Part shown: positions 6,608-8,585 of the stretch, piece by piece | Numbering within the stretch: position 1 is the stretch's first letter | Layout of the letters: every line of letters starts with the position of its first letter | NCBI GenBank assembly: GCA_003151215.1 | Contig: PLXB01000246.1 | Location: forward strand, 325-8,909 | DNA: 8,585 nucleotides | Source: Ignavibacteriota bacterium | GTDB taxonomy: Bacteria > Bacteroidota > Kapaibacteriia > Palsa-1295 | Direction: 5' to 3' | Translations under genes and position numbers: made by a program | Notes under the pieces: generated by a model | Database searches by the model: none | Told to the model about the DNA's origin: nothing | What the model saw: only the letters and a program-made list of their open reading frames with translations

Positions 6608-7895
6608 AAAGAAGATCCTTTCCGATAATGGCATTTAAAGTTAATAGACTCTTTGCATAATCTGCGAGGGCATCATAATACAAAGTGCGAAGTTCATTGT
6701 AGGTTCTGGCAGCATCGAGGTAATCTACGAGCGAAGTGCCGCCTCGTCTATAAGCAAATTCGACGGCGTTGCGCACATCGCTTGATTTTTGAATAATGTT
6801 ATTTTGGAGAATAGAAACGGCATTCTGTTTGATCAGCACATCGTTTCGGGCGTTGGTGATATCTGCGCGAAGTCTTAGAAGAGTGGCTTCCGTATTAAAT
6901 CTTGCCTGGCTTACCCTGACCTCTGCTTTTTCTATTTCTCCCTGATTCCTATCAAAAAATTTCAAAGGCACGGAAACGGTCGTGCCATAAAAGGTAACTC
7001 CGGTTTGTCTGGTAAGATCGAGCGAGACATTGAGATCGATGGAGGCGATCGCCTTTTGCAATTCCAAATTAGCGCTGTCCGCTTTCTCGGCAGCTTTCAA
7101 TGCGCGAATATCGGGACGTTCGATCTCGGCAATGAAGACAAGGGAATCCACGGTAGGAATTTCTCCGATTTTATTTTGCTTCAGAGGCTCGAAGATCGAG
7201 GTATCTGGCTGCACTTCAACAAAAAGAGATGTGCCGTTTCTCCCAAGTAAATTTAACAACGTTATCCTCGCCGTTCGGAAAGTGTTATCTAATGCAGCCG
7301 TAGATAAAAAATATTTATCGCGTTCGACCTCTGTTCGTGAGAGTTCGGTTGCTGAAATATCTTTTCCCGCAACACGATACCGGGAAAGGATCACTGCTGA
7401 ATCAAGTAATGCAAGATTCTCTCTGGCTTCGATGAGTTCTTCTCCCGAGCTTGCAAAATCTATATAAGCACTTTGTACTGCAAGTTTAAACTGACGGATG
7501 ACATCGTCGTACTGCTCGGCAGTCAGGTTTGTAGATGCTTCGGCAAATGCTATTCGTTTGTCGCGCTTTCCGCCGAGTTCTATCGGGATGCCGAGCGATA
7601 ATCCGTAGTATTTATCTGCAGGTCCGAGTCCGTTACTCGGTCCGATGTCTCCGATAGCTGTCAGTGTAGGATTTGGTCGCAACCGGGCAGTGGTTTCATC
7701 AGCCTTAGATGCATTGATCTCAAACTTCGAGGCTTGAAGTATTTTGCTGTGTTCAAGGGCTTCTGTGACAGCTTGTTTTAAAGTAAGCTGTTCGACTACC
7801 GGAGTTTGCGCTATAACAGCTGCCGAAAGGAACAACACCATGCCAAATGGCAGCAGCATCATTATAATGAAATTATTTTTTATATGCGTAAGCAT
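6597..7895 (-). CDS. czcC: CzcC-type outer-membrane efflux factor (TolC family)
   Basis: The protein forms the outer-membrane and periplasmic tunnel of the tripartite pump. From the ATG at 7895 it has 432 residues, normal for the family, with a signal peptide (MLTHIKNNF, hydrophobic LLPFGMVLFLSAAV, cut near IAQ-TP at about 30). Two OEP repeats are visible. The first spans about 36-216 (LTLKQAVTEAL, RLRPNPTL, a YYGLSLGIPIELGGKR strand, ending in LLNLLGRNG). The second spans about 255-425 (RPDIRALKAAEKA, VSVPLKFFDRNQGEIEKAE, then GTSLVDYLDAARTYNEL and LLTLNAIIG near the end). An in-frame ATG at 7955 would add 20 residues with an extra hydrophobic stretch before the signal peptide, so it was not preferred; neither start has a Shine-Dalgarno sequence. 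With the 7895 start, a 111-base gap separates it from the upstream small gene; it is AT-rich with loose AATTC/AATTT repeats and no clear promoter or terminator. Confidence 0.93.
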   Translation of the reverse strand: MLTHIKNNFIIMMLLPFGMVLFLSAAVIAQTPVVEQLTLKQAVTEALEHSKILQASKFEINASKADETTARLRPNPTLTAIGDIGPSNGLGPADKYYGLSLGIPIELGGKRDKRIAFAEASTNLTAEQYDDVIRQFKLAVQSAYIDFASSGEELIEARENLALLDSAVILSRYRVAGKDISATELSRTEVERDKYFLSTAALDNTFRTARITLLNLLGRNGTSLFVEVQPDTSIFEPLKQNKIGEIPTVDSLVFIAEIERPDIRALKAAEKADSANLELQKAIASIDLNVSLDLTRQTGVTFYGTTVSVPLKFFDRNQGEIEKAEVRVSQARFNTEATLLRLRADITNARNDVLIKQNAVSILQNNIIQKSSDVRNAVEFAYRRGGTSLVDYLDAARTYNELRTLYYDALADYAKSLLTLNAIIGKDLLYEK

Positions 7896-8006
7896 AAAAA
7901 ATTTGAAATTGAGAATTGCAAAAAAGAAATTATGAATTGGCAGCGCCAAATTCATTTTTAATTATTAAAACAGGAAGTGCGGTTATAGATGCCGCTTAAG
8001 AGAAGA

Positions 8007-8495
8007 CTAAATTAAAATGCGCTGATAAGAGATCGTTCGATCGAGGAATGGAATCGTATCGTCAGCCTGCACTTCGGATTCAGGGCGGGGGAGTTCGCCG
8101 TATTCGGCAAATGAAGAAGAAAGAACAGCATCGGCAATGCCGGGGCTATCTTCATCTTCATTAATAATATTCTTTACGCAATTATCACCTCCGAATTTAC
8201 GGCTATCTTTCGACGTAAACTTTTGATGATCATTTGAATGGACAGGTGCATCGAAGACAGAACTGTGGAATTGCGACCCTGTATCGAATAAGGAATCAGA
8301 GATCGACGGATCATCGACAAATATGACATCGCCTTTAAGCGAAGCACAGAGGACATCTATATTGATCGTATCAGAAACGAAAACGGCTAAATAGAGAACA
8401 AAGACGATCTGGCCGCCAAAGCGCATAATTTTTTGCATGCGCGGTGCGCTTGCAAAATGTGTATCTGCCGATATGGATCGGATCATCTTAAGCAT
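8007..8495 (-). CDS. Small hypothetical exported or membrane-anchored protein upstream of czcC
   Basis: This 162-residue protein is not recognised. It has one hydrophobic segment at about 29-41 (QIVFVLYLAVFV), consistent with an uncleaved anchor or signal peptide. The remainder is acidic and Ser/Asp-rich, with scattered possible metal ligands: Cys50, His77, His86, His90 and Cys106. In other Bacteroidota, small secreted His/Cys-containing proteins often sit just upstream of metal RND operons; this one is in the same place but shows no clear family motif. The start is uncertain. ATGs at 8495, 8438 (Met20) and 8426 (Met24) are all possible, the later two giving more typical signal sequences. The frame also stays open upstream to the right edge, through T-rich DNA that is unlikely to be coding. 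It is probably co-transcribed with the pump genes. Confidence 0.55.
   Translation of the reverse strand: MLKMIRSISADTHFASAPRMQKIMRFGGQIVFVLYLAVFVSDTINIDVLCASLKGDVIFVDDPSISDSLFDTGSQFHSSVFDAPVHSNDHQKFTSKDSRKFGGDNCVKNIINEDEDSPGIADAVLSSSFAEYGELPRPESEVQADDTIPFLDRTISYQRILI
8431..8457. repeat. Near-perfect 12-bp inverted repeat with a 3-base centre
   Basis: The left arm TTTTGCATGCGC (8431-8442) and right arm GCGCTTGCAAAA (8446-8457) are reverse complements at 11 of 12 positions, separated by GGT. The repeat lies at the 5' end of the small hypothetical gene and contains its possible internal start codon Met20 within one arm. It could be an operator for a dimeric regulator, or an RNA hairpin in a leader if translation really starts at Met20 or Met24. 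No T-run follows in the sense direction, so a terminator is not indicated. Confidence 0.5.
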
Positions 8496-8562
8496 AAACT
8501 TGTCTTTACTACAAAAAAAATCGAAAAAAGTTTCAGGAGTGAAATCGACAGCCCGATGTGAA

Positions 8563-8585
8563 ATGAAAAATATCCTTCGAACACT
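8563..8585 (+). CDS. Possible start of a divergent gene (first codons only)
   Basis: On the plus strand an ATG at 8563 opens MKNILRT and runs off the window edge. An in-frame GTG at 8539 lies within a CAGGAGTG sequence. MKNILRT is a plausible basic start of a signal peptide or small protein, but only seven full codons are visible. If real, the roughly 65 bases between it and the small minus-strand gene would be a divergent control region. This is weak evidence. Confidence 0.2.

Noticed and set aside
7896..7955. Longer czcC start at 7955
   Set aside because: The added 20 residues form a second hydrophobic stretch before a complete signal peptide, and their codons look like AT-rich leader DNA with loose AATTC/AATTT repeats.
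7979..7995. GCGG...CCGC hairpin between the small hypothetical gene and czcC, considered as a terminator
   Set aside because: The stem is only 4 bp with a 9-base loop, and no T-run follows directly in the direction of transcription.

Overview
The window (about 42% G+C by eye) reads as part of the chromosome of a Bacteroidota- or Chlorobiota-type (FCB group) bacterium. The reasons are the family-level look of the proteins, the near absence of strong Shine-Dalgarno sequences, several small outer-membrane beta-barrel proteins, and one exact TAnnTTTG promoter element. This placement is an inference from composition and family resemblance, not from a marker gene.

All well-supported genes lie on the minus strand and are read from the right edge to the left. 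In transcription order they are: a small hypothetical exported or membrane-anchored protein (8495-8007); a heavy-metal-efflux RND system made of an outer-membrane factor (CzcC/TolC type, 7895-6597), a lipoprotein periplasmic adaptor (CzcB type, 6607-5606) and an inner-membrane HME-RND pump (CzcA type, 5582-2355); a 202-residue predicted beta-barrel protein starting one base after the pump's stop codon (2353-1745); a 378-residue DUF2279/YfiM-like protein (1706-570); and the first 179 codons of another signal-peptide-bearing beta-barrel protein that runs off the left edge (537-1).

The three czc-type genes should assemble into a tripartite pump that moves divalent metal ions (Zn/Co/Cd/Ni class, judged from the DFG...DGA motif in the fourth membrane helix) from the periplasm or cytoplasm to the outside. 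The tight spacing (11-base overlap, 23-base gap, 1-base gap, 38-base gap, 32-base gap) suggests that the three downstream envelope proteins are co-transcribed with the pump. No metal-responsive regulator (MerR, ArsR, two-component) is visible in the window.

Points that stand out: a histidine/glutamate-rich tandem octapeptide in the cytoplasmic tail of the pump; a Glu-to-Asp change in its proton-relay motif; an adaptor whose lipoyl-like region looks abbreviated; an 8-codon ORF that bridges the adaptor stop and the pump start; and a 12-bp near-perfect inverted repeat near the start of the first gene. No RNA genes, mobile elements, CRISPR arrays or convincing terminators were found. No gene-free stretch exceeds 300 bases.
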